64,000 nucleotides of DNA, taken from NCBI RefSeq assembly GCF_009831115.1, contig NZ_WUUK01000003.1:310001-374000 (forward strand), written 5' to 3'. A program made the position numbers and the translations under genes. Within the stretch, counting starts at the first letter, position 1, and the number at the start of each line of letters is the position of its first letter. Below are positions 32,674 through 41,961 of the stretch, one piece after another. Under the pieces are notes generated by a model, which was given only the letters and a program-made list of their open reading frames with translations, was not told the DNA's origin and ran no database searches. The stretch comes from Salinicoccus hispanicus (GTDB taxonomy: Bacteria; Bacillota; Bacilli; Staphylococcales; Salinicoccaceae).

Positions 32674-34626
32674 TCAGTCGAGATATTTTTCGAACCAGTC
32701 GACCAGATGCGTCAGACGCTCGATTCTCAAGTTCGGCTTCCCTGTTCGGGACAGATTGTGGTCCGCTTCAGGGAAACGGACGAACTGCGTCTCCTTTTTC
32801 TGGTACTTGAGCGCAATATACAGCTGTTCCGCCTGCTCGATCGGACATCTGAAATCGCGCTCGCTGTGCAGGATGAGCAATGGTGTATTGATGGCATCGA
32901 CATATTTGATTGGTGAATGGTGCCACATCTTTTCGATGTCGCTGAATTCCGCCTGGATCTGCCAGTCTGTGAAATAGTAGCCGATATCAGACACGCCGCG
33001 GAAGCTGACCCAGTTGCAGATGCTGCGCTGTGTCACTGCCGCCTTGAAGCGATCTGTATGTCCAACGATCCAGTTGGTCATGAAGCCGCCATACGACCCA
33101 CCGGTAACACCGAGGTTATTCTGATCGATCCAGTCATACTGTCCTGTAATATAATCGACCCCTGCCATGATGTCCCGGTAGTCGCCACCGCCATAGTCGC
33201 CACGGACTGCATCCACGAATTCCTGGGAATAGCTGTGCGATCCTCTCGGATTCACAAACAGTACGGCATAGCCCTTTGCAGCAAGCACCTGCATCTCATG
33301 GAAGAAGGAGTTGCCGTAGAAGGCATGCGGTCCACCATGAATATTGGTGATCATCGGGTATTTCCCGCCTTCCGCATATCCTGCCGGTTTCATGAACCAG
33401 CCCTGCACTTCTGTACCATCTTCGCTATTGAAGGTGATATCTTCCGGATCCACCAGTTCCGTATCATCTGCATATGTCTGGTTCACATATGTCAGCTGTT
33501 CAAGTGAGGCATTTTTGAAGTCATATCTATATAGTTCACTTGGGGAAGTGTGCTGTGAAATCGTGAGCACCGCATACTCTTTCGTCGCATCCATGCCGAA
33601 GATGTGGTGACGGCCTTCAAGCAGCGGCTTGATTGTGCCATCCGTACTGCCTTCATATAGGTTGACACTGCCATCATCGGAAACAAGAAAGACAAAACGA
33701 TCATCCGAGATCCACTGCACGGGATTGCCCTCGACCGATTGCTGCGTATCAGCTGCCAGATAGTCGCCAACTGGTTTGTCGAGCCCCTCGGTGATATCTG
33801 TCTTCTCTCCTGAATCTATATCATACAGATGGAGCGCACCATGCGTTGCATTTTCATACTCCCGGCTCATCTCCACAATCAGCAGGCGCTTTTCATCCGG
33901 TGAAACAGATACTTTCATGAAGCCGCCAGCGTCAGATGGGACTTCCTTCGGCTCATTTTCGCCCTGTCTGATATACAGTGTCTGGCTGAAGTTGAAATCG
34001 GGATCGTCACTCTGATCGGTCGAATAGACCAGCGTATCACTGCCGATGGTCTCGTGAAGAGTAAAATTCTCTTCTCCGTCGAGAAGTGTCTCTGTTTCTT
34101 TCGTATCCAGATCCACGACTTTCACTGCCTGGTATTTTTCCTTGAGCAGCCCTACACTGTCCGCCTTGTATTTCATACGGTCGATGACAACAGGTTCCGG
34201 CTTCTTATCTTTATCGGATTTTTCATCCTCATTCTCGTCTTCACCCTTTTCAACCGAGACATGATAGAAGACTTTCGTGCCATCCTTCGAAAACTCGGCA
34301 CTGTTGACACCCGACTTCTCCTTTGTCAGCTGCGTCCGCTCACCCCCGGTTGTACGGAGTAGAAATACTTGCGGCTTATCCTCCACTTTGGCAATGAACA
34401 GTGTCCACTGCCCATCTTCAGAATGTCTCACATTCGACAGACGCTCCTCCTGATATGTAAGCTGCTGCAGGGATTCGTCCTGAATCCTGTACAGGTTGGT
34501 GATGTAGTCGTTCTTCTCCTCATCCAGGTGCGTCACCAGCGTTGTAATCTGCTGATTCGCTCCCACTTTTGGCGAAGATACCGATTTGATTTTGAAAATA
34601 TCCTTTATATCTGCTTTTTGTGCCAC
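32674..34626 (-). CDS. S9-family prolyl oligopeptidase / acylaminoacyl-peptidase
   Basis: This 650-residue protein has a beta-propeller of roughly 400 residues (WD40-like PD40 repeats such as SVSPDEKRLLIVEMS) and a C-terminal alpha/beta hydrolase domain. The triad is Ser in GGSYGGFMTNW, Asp in LHSERDFRCP and His in FPEADHNLS. It cleaves short peptides in the cytosol. The start is GTG at 34626, seven bases from AGGGGG. An unusually acidic insert (GEDENEDEKSDKDKK) lies near residue 135. It is first in the likely operon with iadA and the acetyltransferase gene. Confidence 0.92.
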   Translation of the reverse strand: MAQKADIKDIFKIKSVSSPKVGANQQITTLVTHLDEEKNDYITNLYRIQDESLQQLTYQEERLSNVRHSEDGQWTLFIAKVEDKPQVFLLRTTGGERTQLTKEKSGVNSAEFSKDGTKVFYHVSVEKGEDENEDEKSDKDKKPEPVVIDRMKYKADSVGLLKEKYQAVKVVDLDTKETETLLDGEENFTLHETIGSDTLVYSTDQSDDPDFNFSQTLYIRQGENEPKEVPSDAGGFMKVSVSPDEKRLLIVEMSREYENATHGALHLYDIDSGEKTDITEGLDKPVGDYLAADTQQSVEGNPVQWISDDRFVFLVSDDGSVNLYEGSTDGTIKPLLEGRHHIFGMDATKEYAVLTISQHTSPSELYRYDFKNASLEQLTYVNQTYADDTELVDPEDITFNSEDGTEVQGWFMKPAGYAEGGKYPMITNIHGGPHAFYGNSFFHEMQVLAAKGYAVLFVNPRGSHSYSQEFVDAVRGDYGGGDYRDIMAGVDYITGQYDWIDQNNLGVTGGSYGGFMTNWIVGHTDRFKAAVTQRSICNWVSFRGVSDIGYYFTDWQIQAEFSDIEKMWHHSPIKYVDAINTPLLILHSERDFRCPIEQAEQLYIALKYQKKETQFVRFPEADHNLSRTGKPNLRIERLTHLVDWFEKYLD

Positions 34627-34713
34627 TATGATTCCCCCTAGATTTTTAAAAAACTGAATTTACAGCCTTTTCACTATTTTATCATGAGGCAATAAAATTG
34701 CATACTCCTCCCG

Positions 34714-35667
34714 CTATCGGCGGGAGACAAGCATTCTTTTATACATGAGAAAAATAAAGAGTGGTACCGCTGAGATCATTACCATGACACCGGTCGGAAT
34801 CTGGATGGGAGCGATGATGGTGCGGCCGATGGTATCCACAATGATGATGTAGAGTGCACCATAGAGCGCGGAGATTATGAGAAGCGGACGGAACATGAGT
34901 GGTTTGAAGTAGAGGATCATCTGCGGTACAATGATGCCGACAAGTGCGATCATGCCGGTAAAACTGATCCCGACAAGCGGTGGGATGGAGGCGGTGATGA
35001 GCAGCAGTGGACGGACTTTTTTTACATTCACACCGAGGCTGTACGCTCTCACATCACCCAGGTTGAGCAGGTCGAGCGCACGACCGCTGCGATGGAGGAT
35101 GATGCCGCATACGAAGGTCAGCACTGCTGTCAGCATCAGTATGTCATAACTTGAACCGGAGAGGGAGCCGAACATGTAGCGGGCAATCGACTCCGTCTGG
35201 TCGGGCGCAATCAGAACGATGATGTACAATACCCCGCTCATCATGGCACCAAGCAGGACGCCGATGATGATCAGTGTTTCGGGACGATAAGCTGTATCCA
35301 GGCGACGCGCAGCCATAAGCACGATAAAAAGTGCCAGCAATCCTGCAAGAATGCTGAAGAGTGGACGGACGAAAAGCGGCAGTGCCGTGGTAACGGCAGC
35401 GGCACTGCCAAGAACCGCCGCATTGGCCATGCCGAGGGTGAAGCTGTCCGCCATCGGATTCCGCAATACAATCTGGAAGACCACCCCGCTCATCGCAAGC
35501 GCAGCGCCGAGCACTGCCGCAAACAGCACACGGGGCAGTCGGATATTGAAAATAATATTCTGCCATTGGGAACGGTTCAGTTCGAAAAGGTCGGCTGAAC
35601 CGATGAGAAGGCTGAAAGTTCCAGCCAGAATGATGAGCAGGGAAAGTATTGCCGTGTGCCTATTCAT
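34714..35667 (-). CDS. FecCD-family ABC transporter permease (iron siderophore/cobalamin)
   Basis: This 317-residue integral membrane protein of the FecCD/BtuC family has about nine to ten helices. Family stretches are RLPRVLFAAVLGAALAMSG, VVFQIVLRNPMADSFTLGMANAA, ITASIPPLVGISFTGMIALVGIIVP and GRTIIAPIQIPTGVMV. The gene overlaps the substrate-binding protein gene by 8 nt. No ATP-binding subunit is encoded nearby; in staphylococci such systems share a distant ATPase such as FhuC. Cargo could be cobalamin, heme or a siderophore. Confidence 0.9.
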   Translation of the reverse strand: MNRHTAILSLLIILAGTFSLLIGSADLFELNRSQWQNIIFNIRLPRVLFAAVLGAALAMSGVVFQIVLRNPMADSFTLGMANAAVLGSAAAVTTALPLFVRPLFSILAGLLALFIVLMAARRLDTAYRPETLIIIGVLLGAMMSGVLYIIVLIAPDQTESIARYMFGSLSGSSYDILMLTAVLTFVCGIILHRSGRALDLLNLGDVRAYSLGVNVKKVRPLLLITASIPPLVGISFTGMIALVGIIVPQMILYFKPLMFRPLLIISALYGALYIIIVDTIGRTIIAPIQIPTGVMVMISAVPLFIFLMYKRMLVSRR

Positions 35668-36535
35668 AGATGCAGCGCCCGACCGCCTTCAGCCCTTCGG
35701 CAATCCTTGGACCTGGACGTGATAGCAGTTCCGGCGATATATTGCATTGGTTTTCAGGTTCGCTGATGGCAAGTTCCGAGAAGCCCGGGGTATTTTCAAT
35801 TGATTCCTCAAGTGCCGCGTCCTCCATCCCCATGATTGAAATCACCTTGTCCGGATTGTGTCGGACGACATCTTCTGCACTGACTGCCGGATACCCTTCC
35901 AGATCTTCAAATGTGTTATTGATGTATATTTCGGACAGAGCATCTGCAATGAAGGTATTCCCCCCTGCAGTATAGAGCTCCGGTTGCGGTGAAATATGGA
36001 TGAACGCATCAATGGACTCGCCACGGTCTTCGAAAATACTGCTCTGTATGTTGATGTCACGTTCGATGCTTTCATTCAGTCTCTCGGCAGATGTTTTTTC
36101 ATTCAGAAATTCACCGATATCGGTAATCGATCGATAGATGCCTTCGATGGACTGTGCATCATCGACCACCAGCACTTCAGCCTCGGTCGCCTCTGACACG
36201 CGGTCCAGTATATCCCCATAGACGGATCCGGCAGATTCATGCGCAAGAATATGCGTCGGCTCAAGACTGACGAGGGTCTCTTCATCCAGCTCGAACGCAT
36301 TCAGCCGGACCAGATCGGTATTATCCACGATCGATTCCGGATAGTCATCTTCTGTAGTCACAGCAACCAGATTGTGTTCCAGCCCCATCTCCACAGCAAT
36401 TTCAGTATTGCTCGGTATCAGCGAGACAATCCGCTGATTTTCAAGGGGCGTATTCTCGACGCCTTCCTCGACCGAATTGCACCCCGCCAGTATGAACAGG
36501 AGTGAGAGCAGAAAAGCTCCAAATCTATTATTCAT
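35660..36535 (-). CDS. Substrate-binding lipoprotein of the FecCD-type ABC transporter
   Basis: This 291-residue class III binding protein has a lipoprotein signal (LLSLLFILAGC, lipidated Cys near residue 19) and two lobes joined by a long helix. The segments RIVSLIPSNTEIAVEMGLE, VVDNTDLVRLNAFELDEETLVSLEPTHILA and ERLNESIERD fit the BtuF/FecB group. The start MNNRF at 36535 follows AAGGAAG. It is orthologous in position to the iron-binding protein next to argS in S. aureus. The ligand is unproven. No Fur box could be recognised upstream. Confidence 0.88.
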   Translation of the reverse strand: MNNRFGAFLLSLLFILAGCNSVEEGVENTPLENQRIVSLIPSNTEIAVEMGLEHNLVAVTTEDDYPESIVDNTDLVRLNAFELDEETLVSLEPTHILAHESAGSVYGDILDRVSEATEAEVLVVDDAQSIEGIYRSITDIGEFLNEKTSAERLNESIERDINIQSSIFEDRGESIDAFIHISPQPELYTAGGNTFIADALSEIYINNTFEDLEGYPAVSAEDVVRHNPDKVISIMGMEDAALEESIENTPGFSELAISEPENQCNISPELLSRPGPRIAEGLKAVGRCIYE

Positions 36536-36572
36536 ATCCGTCACTTCCTTAGTTGGTTTAATCAAAATATGT

Positions 36573-36596
36573 AAAACCCCCGCCATCAGGCAGGGG
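36573..36596 (-). terminator. argS terminator
   Basis: On the minus strand CCCCTGCC-TGAT-GGCGGGGG is followed by TTTTAC. The stem contains one G-T wobble pair. It separates argS from the ABC transporter genes. Confidence 0.88.
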
Positions 36597-36603
36597 CAGT
36601 GAA

Positions 36604-38250
36604 TTACATCTGTTCCGGAGCAGAGACACCGATCAGACCCAGTGCATTTTCCAAAGTCTGCCTTACCGCCTCGATCATAAGAAGGTAGGCGGCTGTCTTG
36701 GCTGCATCGTCCGTCAGTACTTTATCTGCATTGTAGAATTTATGGAACGCCCCGGCAAGTTCCTGAATGTAGTTCGGAATGCGATGTGTTGCACGGTTTT
36801 CTGCTGCACCTTTGACCACATTTGAGAAATCAGCCAGTTTCTTAAGCAGTTCAAGTGCTTGATCATGCACAATTACATCAAGGTCGGCATCTCTATCCAG
36901 CGTGTGGCCGGAATTCTCGGCCTGACGCAGGATGGAGCAGATGCGTGCATGGGCATACTGCGCATAATAGACCGGGTTGTCGCTGGATTCCGATTTCGCA
37001 AGTTCGAGGTCGAAATCGAAATGCGTGTCTGCACTGCGCATCGTCAGGAAATAGCGGCTGGCATCCACACCGATCATATCGATGATATCACGCAATGTGA
37101 TGGCCTTTCCTGTACGCTTGCTCATTTTGACCTCTTCGCCATTTTCAATGAGGCGCACCATCTGCATGATCTGGATTTCCAGACGGTCCGGTGATTCACC
37201 GAGTGCACCAAGTGCACCTTTCAGACGTCTGATATAACCATGGTGATCTGCACCGAACAGGTTGATGAGCTTGTCATAGCCACGCTCGACCTTATCGAAG
37301 TGGTAGGCAACGTCCGGCATTAGATAGGTGTATGTCCCGTCCTGCTTTCTGAGTACACGGTCCTTGTCATCGCCGAAATCGGTCGTTCTCAGCCACAATG
37401 CACCATCCGCTTCGTACGTATAGCCATTTTCGGTCATCTTCGAAAGAGCCGCAGTCACTTCATTCTTCTCATAGAGGCTCGTTTCACTGAACCAGCTGTC
37501 GAAATGCACGTTGAAATCATGCAGATCCTGCTTCAGCTTCTCCATTTCAAAATCGACGCCCATCTGACGGAACATCCTGATACGGTCCTCTTTCGAAGTA
37601 TCGAGCAGCTCAGGCGATTCCTTTGCGAGTCGCTCGCCGATCACCTGGATATCCTTGCCCATGTAGCCGTCTTCAGGCATATAGAGTTCCTGGCCGAGTG
37701 CCTCAAGATAGCGCGCTTCGATGGACAGTGCCAGATTTTCGATCTGGTTGCCTGCATCATTGATGTAGTATTCACGTGTAACATCGTATCCTGCAAATGC
37801 CATGACGTTCGCCAGCGTATCACCGACACTCGCATTTCTCGCGTGCCCGATATGGAGATCGCCCGTGGGGTTGGCACTGACATACTCGATCAGTACTTTC
37901 TCAGGGTCTTCGACCGCTGTGCTGCCGTAGCGGTCCTTTTCATCAAGCACTCTACGGATGATTTTCGTCAATGACGCCTCATCCATCTTGAAGTTGAGGA
38001 ATCCAGGTCCTGCGATATCGGCAGATTTCACACTCGCCGCATCGTAGTCGAGATGATCGATGACTGCCTGTGCAATCTCCCTCGGATTACGCTTCGCCTC
38101 TTTCGTGAGCACCATGGCGATATTGGTCGAAAAATCCCCGTTCGCCTTCTCCTTTGGTACTTCCACCTTGACCGCCGGTACGGTTTCTACCAGTCCGGTG
38201 CTCTTAACTGCTGCTTCGATTGCTGTTTTCAGCTGCTGCCTCAAATCCAT
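36604..38250 (-). CDS. argS: Arginyl-tRNA synthetase
   Basis: This 548-residue class I synthetase charges tRNA-Arg. It has the N-terminal Add1 domain, the HIGH motif in [18 protein letters not shown], and the KMSKR loop in [13 protein letters not shown], which is complete here although many ArgRS enzymes lack it. The C-terminal anticodon-binding domain (DALRY type) ends [16 protein letters not shown]. It lies 3 nt after the DUF1934 gene, the same pairing as ywiB-argS of Bacillus, and ends at a strong terminator. Confidence 0.97.
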   Translation of the reverse strand: MDLRQQLKTAIEAAVKSTGLVETVPAVKVEVPKEKANGDFSTNIAMVLTKEAKRNPREIAQAVIDHLDYDAASVKSADIAGPGFLNFKMDEASLTKIIRRVLDEKDRYGSTAVEDPEKVLIEYVSANPTGDLHIGHARNASVGDTLANVMAFAGYDVTREYYINDAGNQIENLALSIEARYLEALGQELYMPEDGYMGKDIQVIGERLAKESPELLDTSKEDRIRMFRQMGVDFEMEKLKQDLHDFNVHFDSWFSETSLYEKNEVTAALSKMTENGYTYEADGALWLRTTDFGDDKDRVLRKQDGTYTYLMPDVAYHFDKVERGYDKLINLFGADHHGYIRRLKGALGALGESPDRLEIQIMQMVRLIENGEEVKMSKRTGKAITLRDIIDMIGVDASRYFLTMRSADTHFDFDLELAKSESSDNPVYYAQYAHARICSILRQAENSGHTLDRDADLDVIVHDQALELLKKLADFSNVVKGAAENRATHRIPNYIQELAGAFHKFYNADKVLTDDAAKTAAYLLMIEAVRQTLENALGLIGVSAPEQM

Positions 38251-38253
38251 CGC

Positions 38254-38652
38254 TTACCCTACTTTCCTGATTTTATAGTGATAGTTGCCCAGTTTGCCAT
38301 CCAGGTCATACAGCTCGTAGTGGATATCGATGACAGATGCTTCAATATCCAATGCTGTCGTCATTATGCGGAAGTGGTGCTTTCCTGCCGGGGACTCATA
38401 GAAAGTATCCGTCGTTTCCCCCTGCCGGAAATGAAAGTTCATATTGATGATGCCCCGCCGCTGGATTTTGATATAGTCCGTACCAATGCGGACAACGACA
38501 TCAATTTCATACTCATCCAGCTGTTCAGTGTAGCGGAGGTAGCGGTCATTCCGCTCTATCACTTCAGCCTTGACTGTCTGCTCATAATGCTTTCTATCTC
38601 CTGCCATATCGACAACCTGATCGATTTTGTATACTGCTTCCTGTCTTTCCAT
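38254..38652 (-). CDS. DUF1934 family beta-barrel protein (YwiB-like)
   Basis: This 132-residue cytosolic protein has lipocalin-like beta strands (VDMAGDRKHYEQTVKAEVIER, DYIKIQRRGIINMNFHF, LDIEASVIDIHYELYD). The family is almost always found directly upstream of argS in Firmicutes, as it is here with 3 nt between the genes. The molecular role is unknown, though a calycin-like ligand-binding fold is expected. Together with argS it forms a two-gene operon. Confidence 0.87.
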   Translation of the reverse strand: MERQEAVYKIDQVVDMAGDRKHYEQTVKAEVIERNDRYLRYTEQLDEYEIDVVVRIGTDYIKIQRRGIINMNFHFRQGETTDTFYESPAGKHHFRIMTTALDIEASVIDIHYELYDLDGKLGNYHYKIRKVG

Positions 38653-38900
38653 TTTATCACCTGCAAGTAAGATAAATTATAACATACCGCCTCTATGTAG
38701 ACTATGTCCATATAAGGACCGTTCCTCTTATATTCCTGTCTTTGGACCATACCCTCATGGGAGAAAAATAAATAAAAAAAGTGGCCAGGATTTATCCTGG
38801 CCACCGTGTCCTAGCTATAGCATGTATAACTAGTTTTTATTTTATATTCCGCGCATGTAATCTGCAATCGTTTTCGGCCTTTGACACAATACCGTCACAT
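38653..38900. other. Intergenic region upstream of the DUF1934-argS operon
   Basis: This 248-nt stretch holds no supportable gene. It contains the terminator at 38769-38804 for the YwhD gene and presumably the promoter of the DUF1934-argS operon. I found no T-box specifier structure in it. Confidence 0.5.
38769..38804 (-). terminator. Terminator of the HD/YwhD operon
   Basis: GTGGCCAGGAT (38781-38791) is the exact reverse complement of 38794-38804 with a 2-nt loop. On the minus strand a T-rich tract (38769-38780) follows. Confidence 0.88.
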
Positions 38901-39425
38901 TTAGTCGTTCTTCATCTCTTCCTGCAGTGCCGTCGAGTTGTCCCATATCTCTTTGTTGTGGGACTGGAGGAATGATTTCAGCGAGGAGCGGCTTTCCGGA
39001 TCCATTTCATTCAGGTCGATCTTGCCCTTCATTGAACGGTCCATCATGTTGACGTGTTCAGGCATGAGCTTGTAGCCGCGGCGTCTGGTCCGATTGACCA
39101 TTTCAAAACAGGCGGCCACACCACTATAGACGGGACCTGTCTTCAGGCGTTCCACGGTCACCCATACCAGCCAGTAGGATTTCGCATCTTCGCCTTCGAC
39201 TTCAGACTTGTCGTTTACCCATTTGACCCGTCGTTCGACTTCAGCACGCGCATGCAGCCCGCCCATATCTATGAAGACTTCCTGGGTATCGACCGCCACA
39301 TAGACAGGCGCCACATTCTCAAGGCTGATCGAACCGATATTCTGGCCCTTGTGTCCATCGAGCGGGTCGTTATTGATGATATTGAATTTGAATCCCGGCT
39401 TCTTATCACTAGAGTCGTTCGTCAT
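38901..39425 (-). CDS. YwhD family protein
   Basis: This 174-residue conserved Firmicute protein of unknown function has the family core PVYVAVDTQEVFIDMGGLHAR followed by VERRVKWV, then YWLVWVTVERL and GVAACFEMVNRTRRRGYKLMPEHVNMMDRSMKG. It is soluble with a mixed alpha/beta pattern. It starts 13 nt after the HD-domain gene and is co-transcribed with it, ending at the strong hairpin near 38790. No catalytic motif is recognised. Confidence 0.88.
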   Translation of the reverse strand: MTNDSSDKKPGFKFNIINNDPLDGHKGQNIGSISLENVAPVYVAVDTQEVFIDMGGLHARAEVERRVKWVNDKSEVEGEDAKSYWLVWVTVERLKTGPVYSGVAACFEMVNRTRRRGYKLMPEHVNMMDRSMKGKIDLNEMDPESRSSLKSFLQSHNKEIWDNSTALQEEMKND

Positions 39426-39437
39426 ATTATCAAACTC

Positions 39438-40739
39438 CTATGCCAATTCATTAAGTAGATTTATAATTTCGCCTTTGACTTCAAGGTCTTCTATTTGAAG
39501 GATCTTCTCTTTCGGGTAATAGAGTTTCGAGTCCATGCGATGGACACCCGTAATGCTGTGGATGATCGCCGACTGTGTACTGATTTCACGCAGTTCCCCG
39601 TTGTTACGCTTCAGATGGATGGGCCTGCGGTTGCTCTTCGATCCCGGCCGGTCGTAGTCATACGGCAGATCCGAATAGGAATCGCTGAAGAAGTAGTATT
39701 CAGGCGGGATGCCCGCCTTTTCAAACAGCGCCTCGATCTCCGATATCGTAATGACCGAGCCATCGAATGGCAGGTACTTGAACAGATCGCGGTTGACGAA
39801 ACGGTGGGCAAGGTCACTCAGAATCTCGTCATCTTCGTGGATCCACTCCTGCAGATAGAAATTGACAACCATCTCATCGAGACGCAGGTAGTCTTCGACC
39901 GATACTTTGCCTGCGAAGAATGGAATGAAGTACTTCGGTGCCTGCTTGAATTCATAGCCATCCTCGTGCAGATACTTGGCACGTTTCAGCGCAAGGTCGA
40001 GCAGCACTTCCCCACCTCTTGAAACGGGGTGGAAGTAGATCTGCCAGTACATCTGGTAGCGGCTCATCAGATAGTCTTCGACTGCGTGCATGCCGCTCTC
40101 CTTGATGATGACCTCTTCCTTGCCCGGACGCATGACACGGAGTATGCGTTCCATATCGAAGTTGCCGTAGCTGACACCGGTATAGTACGAGTCCCGCTGC
40201 AGGTAGTCCATACGGTCGGCATCGATCTGGCTTGAAATCATGCTGACGACCAGCTTGTTTTCATGCGTCTTATCAATCACCTTAGCCACTTCAAGCGGGA
40301 AGTCGACGCTCACCTTCTTCAGCACCGCATTCACTTCCGTATTGCCGAGAATGATCTTTCGTGTAAATTCTTCATGATCCGTATCGAATATTGTTTCAAA
40401 GCAGTGGGAAAACGGTCCATGACCGAGATCATGAAGCAGCGCTGCAGCCAGAGCCAGCAGCCGGTCTTCATTATTCCACTCTTTGAACTCCTGGAAATTG
40501 ACGACCATGCGGCGCACGATTTCATATACACCGAGCGAATGATTGAACCTTGAATGCTCTGCAGAATGGAAGGCCAGATACAATGTGCCCAGCTGTTTGA
40601 TTCTCCGCAGCCGCTGAAACTCCTTTGTCTTGATCAGATCCCATATCACCTGATCGCGTACATGAATATATCGATGTACCGGGTCTTTGAAGACTTTTTC
40701 TTCTACAAGTTGCTTTTTGCCATATTCACCCATTGTCAT
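39438..40739 (-). CDS. HD-domain phosphohydrolase (dGTPase/YwfO-like)
   Basis: This 433-residue metal-dependent phosphohydrolase has HD residues in HSRFNHSLGVYEI, LAAALLHDLGHGPFSHCFE and SSQIDADRMDYLQRDSYYTG, the arrangement of SAMHD1- and YwfO-type dNTP triphosphatases. It probably hydrolyses deoxynucleoside triphosphates and so tunes precursor pools. The ATG at 40739 follows GGGAGG at eight bases; in-frame codons further upstream lack a site. It is first in the operon with YwhD. Confidence 0.88.
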   Translation of the reverse strand: MTMGEYGKKQLVEEKVFKDPVHRYIHVRDQVIWDLIKTKEFQRLRRIKQLGTLYLAFHSAEHSRFNHSLGVYEIVRRMVVNFQEFKEWNNEDRLLALAAALLHDLGHGPFSHCFETIFDTDHEEFTRKIILGNTEVNAVLKKVSVDFPLEVAKVIDKTHENKLVVSMISSQIDADRMDYLQRDSYYTGVSYGNFDMERILRVMRPGKEEVIIKESGMHAVEDYLMSRYQMYWQIYFHPVSRGGEVLLDLALKRAKYLHEDGYEFKQAPKYFIPFFAGKVSVEDYLRLDEMVVNFYLQEWIHEDDEILSDLAHRFVNRDLFKYLPFDGSVITISEIEALFEKAGIPPEYYFFSDSYSDLPYDYDRPGSKSNRRPIHLKRNNGELREISTQSAIIHSITGVHRMDSKLYYPKEKILQIEDLEVKGEIINLLNELA

Positions 40740-40779
40740 CCAAGCGGCCTCCCTTATCACTATAATATCACAAAAAGAA

Positions 40780-40802
40780 GGGTTACCAAAGATAGGCAAC
40801 CC
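40780..40802 (-). terminator. Weak terminator of the small acidic-protein gene
   Basis: GGGTTACC (40780-40787) and GGCAACCC (40795-40802) form an imperfect stem. On the minus strand CTTCTTTTTGTG follows. Confidence 0.6.
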
Positions 40803-40828
40803 CGCATAGGTACTGGATTCCGGACGTA

Positions 40829-41041
40829 TCAGTCGTCCTCTTCGTTATCGAGCGGCTCCTTCTCATCCTTCTGCTTCTGAACATCATCTTTTCTTTCAGC
40901 TTCTTCTTTATTGGCCTGCTCAGGCGGGCTGTCCGGCGGCACATCTTCCTTCACTTCATTTTCCGGTCTCTGGCCCTCTTTATTTTTAAGCTGTTCTTCT
41001 TCCTCTTCAGTCGTCAATCTGTTCTTTTTTTCCTCAGTCAT
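40829..41041 (-). CDS. Small highly charged hypothetical protein
   Basis: This 70-residue protein is made almost entirely of Glu, Asp, Lys, Asn, Gln and Pro (MTEEKKNRLTTEEEEEQL, EDVPPDSPPEQANKEEAE), with no hydrophobic core. It should be intrinsically disordered. The start has a good ribosome site (AAAAGGAGT, nine bases from ATG) and a weak terminator follows, so I take it as a real gene. No function can be assigned. Comparable low-complexity proteins in salt-tolerant Firmicutes may act as hydrophilic protectants, which is only a guess. Confidence 0.6.
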   Translation of the reverse strand: MTEEKKNRLTTEEEEEQLKNKEGQRPENEVKEDVPPDSPPEQANKEEAERKDDVQKQKDEKEPLDNEEDD

Positions 41042-41111
41042 TACGATCCACTCCTTTTCAGAGTATATTCCACTTCTGCGAAAGGATTAAACGCTCGTTT
41101 GCACATATTAA

Positions 41112-41134
41112 GGACCATCCTTACCGGATGGCCC
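41112..41134 (-). terminator. Probable lipL terminator
   Basis: On the minus strand GGGCCATCC-GGTAA-GGATGGTCC forms a 9-bp stem with one G-T pair, 18 nt after the lipL stop. The T-tract is short. Confidence 0.55.
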
Positions 41135-41151
41135 CAATATTCATTCCAGAT

Positions 41152-41961
41152 TCAATTATCGGGGTGGATATCCCTGTTGCGCGCCTTCATCCGTTCCAGA
41201 TGATGCATATAGCGCTGTTCGATTCTGCTGTCCATCTCAGGCAGGGGAGCGAGGGAACCGGACTCCCGAATGATACCGAGCATCCGTTCCAGCACCGACT
41301 CGACTGTATAGTCCGCTTCAAGCAGTTCATTCATGGATGCCATATCATCAGGATGAATTTCAGGATAGGAAAACTTTGTTTCTTCACGCTTTTTACTCAA
41401 GTGATAGAATCTACGCATGATTTCTGCACGTTCCGCACCACTGCCTGTGATGCAGAGATAGATCTGCACTGCCACACCCTGCCGGATCCTGCGCTGGGAG
41501 ATTCCTGCGAACTTGCGGCCACCGATACTTAGATCGTAGCTGCCTGGACAGTAGCTGTGCTCGATTTCACCATCATCAATATCCACTTCGGGAAATGTCA
41601 TGCGGACAAGTTCAAGCATCCGTTCGTATCCGTCATCAATCTGCGTGACTTCCGACTTCGGCAGGATGAGTGAGACATTCAGCACGCCTTCATCCAGTAC
41701 AACACCAAGCCCTCCGCTATTTCTTACAATATAGTCGAATCCCGCACTTTTAAGATGGGCAAGGCCATCCTTCAGAAAAGGCAGTCTCGCATCATGGAGA
41801 CCAAGGATGATGAACGGGTGATGCACCCAGGCTCGAAACTTTGGGATGCCATCATCAGTCACCATCTCCTGAAGCGTATCGTCCATGGCGAACGACATAT
41901 ACGGATGGGGAGTGGCATCAATCGGTACATAATGCCAGTGCTCGGAAAAAAGCCTATGCAT
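41152..41961 (-). CDS. lipL: Octanoyl-[GcvH]:protein N-octanoyltransferase / lipoate-protein ligase family
   Basis: This 269-residue protein of the BPL/LplA/LipB fold has RNSGGLGVVLDEGVLNVSLIL, the lipoyl-binding region. HSYCPGSYDLSIGGRKFAGISQRR contains the cysteine expected as acyl carrier in LipL. LipL moves octanoyl groups from GcvH to E2 subunits during lipoate synthesis. Its start overlaps the end of pta by 8 nt, the same linkage seen in staphylococci and with ywfL in Bacillus. The linkage suggests coordination of lipoylation with acetate metabolism. Confidence 0.88.
   Translation of the reverse strand: MHRLFSEHWHYVPIDATPHPYMSFAMDDTLQEMVTDDGIPKFRAWVHHPFIILGLHDARLPFLKDGLAHLKSAGFDYIVRNSGGLGVVLDEGVLNVSLILPKSEVTQIDDGYERMLELVRMTFPEVDIDDGEIEHSYCPGSYDLSIGGRKFAGISQRRIRQGVAVQIYLCITGSGAERAEIMRRFYHLSKKREETKFSYPEIHPDDMASMNELLEADYTVESVLERMLGIIRESGSLAPLPEMDSRIEQRYMHHLERMKARNRDIHPDN

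Noticed and set aside
34761-34770. GTGGTACCGC resembling the T-box antiterminator core
   Set aside because: It lies inside the permease coding sequence, with no specifier stem or terminator around it.
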